Shown in pieces: positions 6,933-7,111 of a DNA stretch of 7,111 nucleotides (positions are counted from its first letter, which is position 1; each line of letters starts with the position of its first letter). Source of the stretch: Pseudomonadota bacterium (GTDB taxonomy: Bacteria; Desulfobacterota; DSM-4660; Desulfatiglandales; B25-G16). Where the stretch lies: contig DAOVRY010000031.1 of NCBI GenBank assembly GCA_030633645.1, positions 1 to 7,111 on the forward strand, read 5' to 3'. The translations under genes and the position numbers were made by a program. The notes under the pieces are model-generated. The model saw only the letters and a list, made by a program, of their open reading frames with translations, did not search any database and had not been told where the DNA came from.

Positions 6933-6960
6933 ATATTAGCCTTCATGACTGTCCTGTCAA
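6933..6960 (-). promoter_or_regulatory. Sigma70-like promoter between the two repeats
   Basis: On the minus strand a perfect TTGACA (6955-6960) is followed by 16 nt and TAATAT (6933-6938, four of six). Transcription would start near 6926 and run through repeat copy 1 into the exporter gene, giving a leader of about 125 nt. The box spacing is acceptable, but nothing else confirms it. Confidence 0.45.
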
Positions 6961-6966
6961 GGTTTA

Positions 6967-7030
6967 ACGGCCTGTCACCCAAACGGAAATCCCTTTGAGC
7001 GGTCATTAAAACGTTTTTTGCCAAGAAATC
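6967..7030. repeat. 64-bp direct repeat, copy 2
   Basis: This copy differs from copy 1 by one base (G7002), which breaks the GAGCGCTC palindrome present in copy 1. The copies are 34 nt apart (98-nt period). Its right end, unlike that of copy 1, continues into an inverted repeat at 7017-7038. Confidence 0.95.
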
Positions 7031-7038
7031 TTGGCGAA
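7017..7038. repeat. Inverted repeat at the right end of repeat copy 2
   Basis: GCCAAGAAATCTTGGC (7020-7035) has perfect 7-bp arms around AA. Counting one T-G wobble, pairing extends to 7017-7038. Copy 1 has the left arm but not the right one, so the symmetry is complete only here. There is no T-run behind it on either strand in the right position for a terminator. Confidence 0.7.
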
Positions 7039-7049
7039 GCGGAAGATAA

Positions 7050-7093
7050 GCGATGTCAACTGTTTGAGCCCTAATGGCGAGTTTTGACATCGC
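7050..7093. repeat. 10-bp inverted repeat with nested stem
   Basis: GCGATGTCAA (7050-7059) and TTGACATCGC (7084-7093) are perfect reverse complements 24 nt apart. Inside the loop GCC (7068-7070) and GGC (7076-7078) can form a second small stem. Such a two-tier stem-loop next to repeats resembles structured mobile or REP-like elements, but the family is not identified. Confidence 0.7.
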
Positions 7094-7111
7094 CTGGAGC
7101 AAGCCTTAGAT

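Larger units (their letters stand above)
6800..7111. other. Non-coding repeat region upstream of the exporter gene
   Basis: These 312 nt hold two 64-bp direct repeats, a promoter-like sequence between them, and two inverted repeats near the right end. The only open frame of any length (6908-7102, minus) runs through the repeats and palindromes, has no protein-like pattern, and is not credited. No insertion-sequence transposase or tRNA is present. Confidence 0.65.

Noticed and set aside
6869..7030. Repeat-spacer-repeat arrangement resembling a CRISPR array
   Set aside because: Only two repeats are present, the 64-bp unit is too long, and no cas gene is nearby. The repeat is composed of several small palindromes rather than one.
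6908..7102. 64-codon open frame on the minus strand through the repeat region
   Set aside because: It spans repeat copy 2 and both inverted repeats, has no ribosome-binding site of note and no protein-like pattern. The frame is best explained by non-coding repeat DNA.

Overview
The window suggests a moderate-GC genome of the Deltaproteobacteria / Desulfobacterota type. The best evidence is the elongation factor G gene. Its protein carries the long [20 protein letters not shown] segment, [12 protein letters not shown] and [10 protein letters not shown], which mark the spdEFG1/mitochondrial EF-G1 branch rather than the usual bacterial FusA. That branch is known from spirochaetes, planctomycetes and deltaproteobacteria. 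The other genes fit such a genome but do not identify a species.

Layout from left to right. At 1-260 (minus) is the N-terminal part of an FAD/NAD(P)-dependent disulfide-reductase-like oxidoreductase that runs off the left edge. A 264-nt divergent intergenic region follows. At 525-1106 (plus) is a 193-residue protein of unknown function with a GTG start. Converging on it is a two-gene operon on the minus strand: an mtEFG1-like elongation factor G (1810-3897) followed, through an ATGA overlap, by a RecA/KaiC-like P-loop ATPase (1118-1813). A 300-nt divergent region (3898-4197) holds a good sigma70 promoter and a 5'-leader inverted repeat ahead of a small basic protein gene (4198-4524, plus). 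That gene converges, with a 6-nt gap, on a membrane-anchored SPOR-domain protein gene (4531-5193, minus). Upstream is a 14-TM-type major facilitator superfamily exporter gene (5363-6799, minus). The last 312 nt (6800-7111) are non-coding and hold two 64-bp direct repeats built from small palindromes, a promoter-like sequence between them, and two further inverted repeats.

No phage, transposase, CRISPR-Cas, toxin-antitoxin or biosynthetic cluster is visible. The genes look like chromosomal housekeeping and lineage-conserved genes in short units, not one pathway. The points most worth following are the translational coupling of an uncharacterised ATPase to an mtEFG1-type EF-G, the nested-palindrome repeat that seems to carry the exporter's promoter, the structured leader of the small basic protein, and a CxxC motif in the dinucleotide-binding loop of the truncated oxidoreductase.
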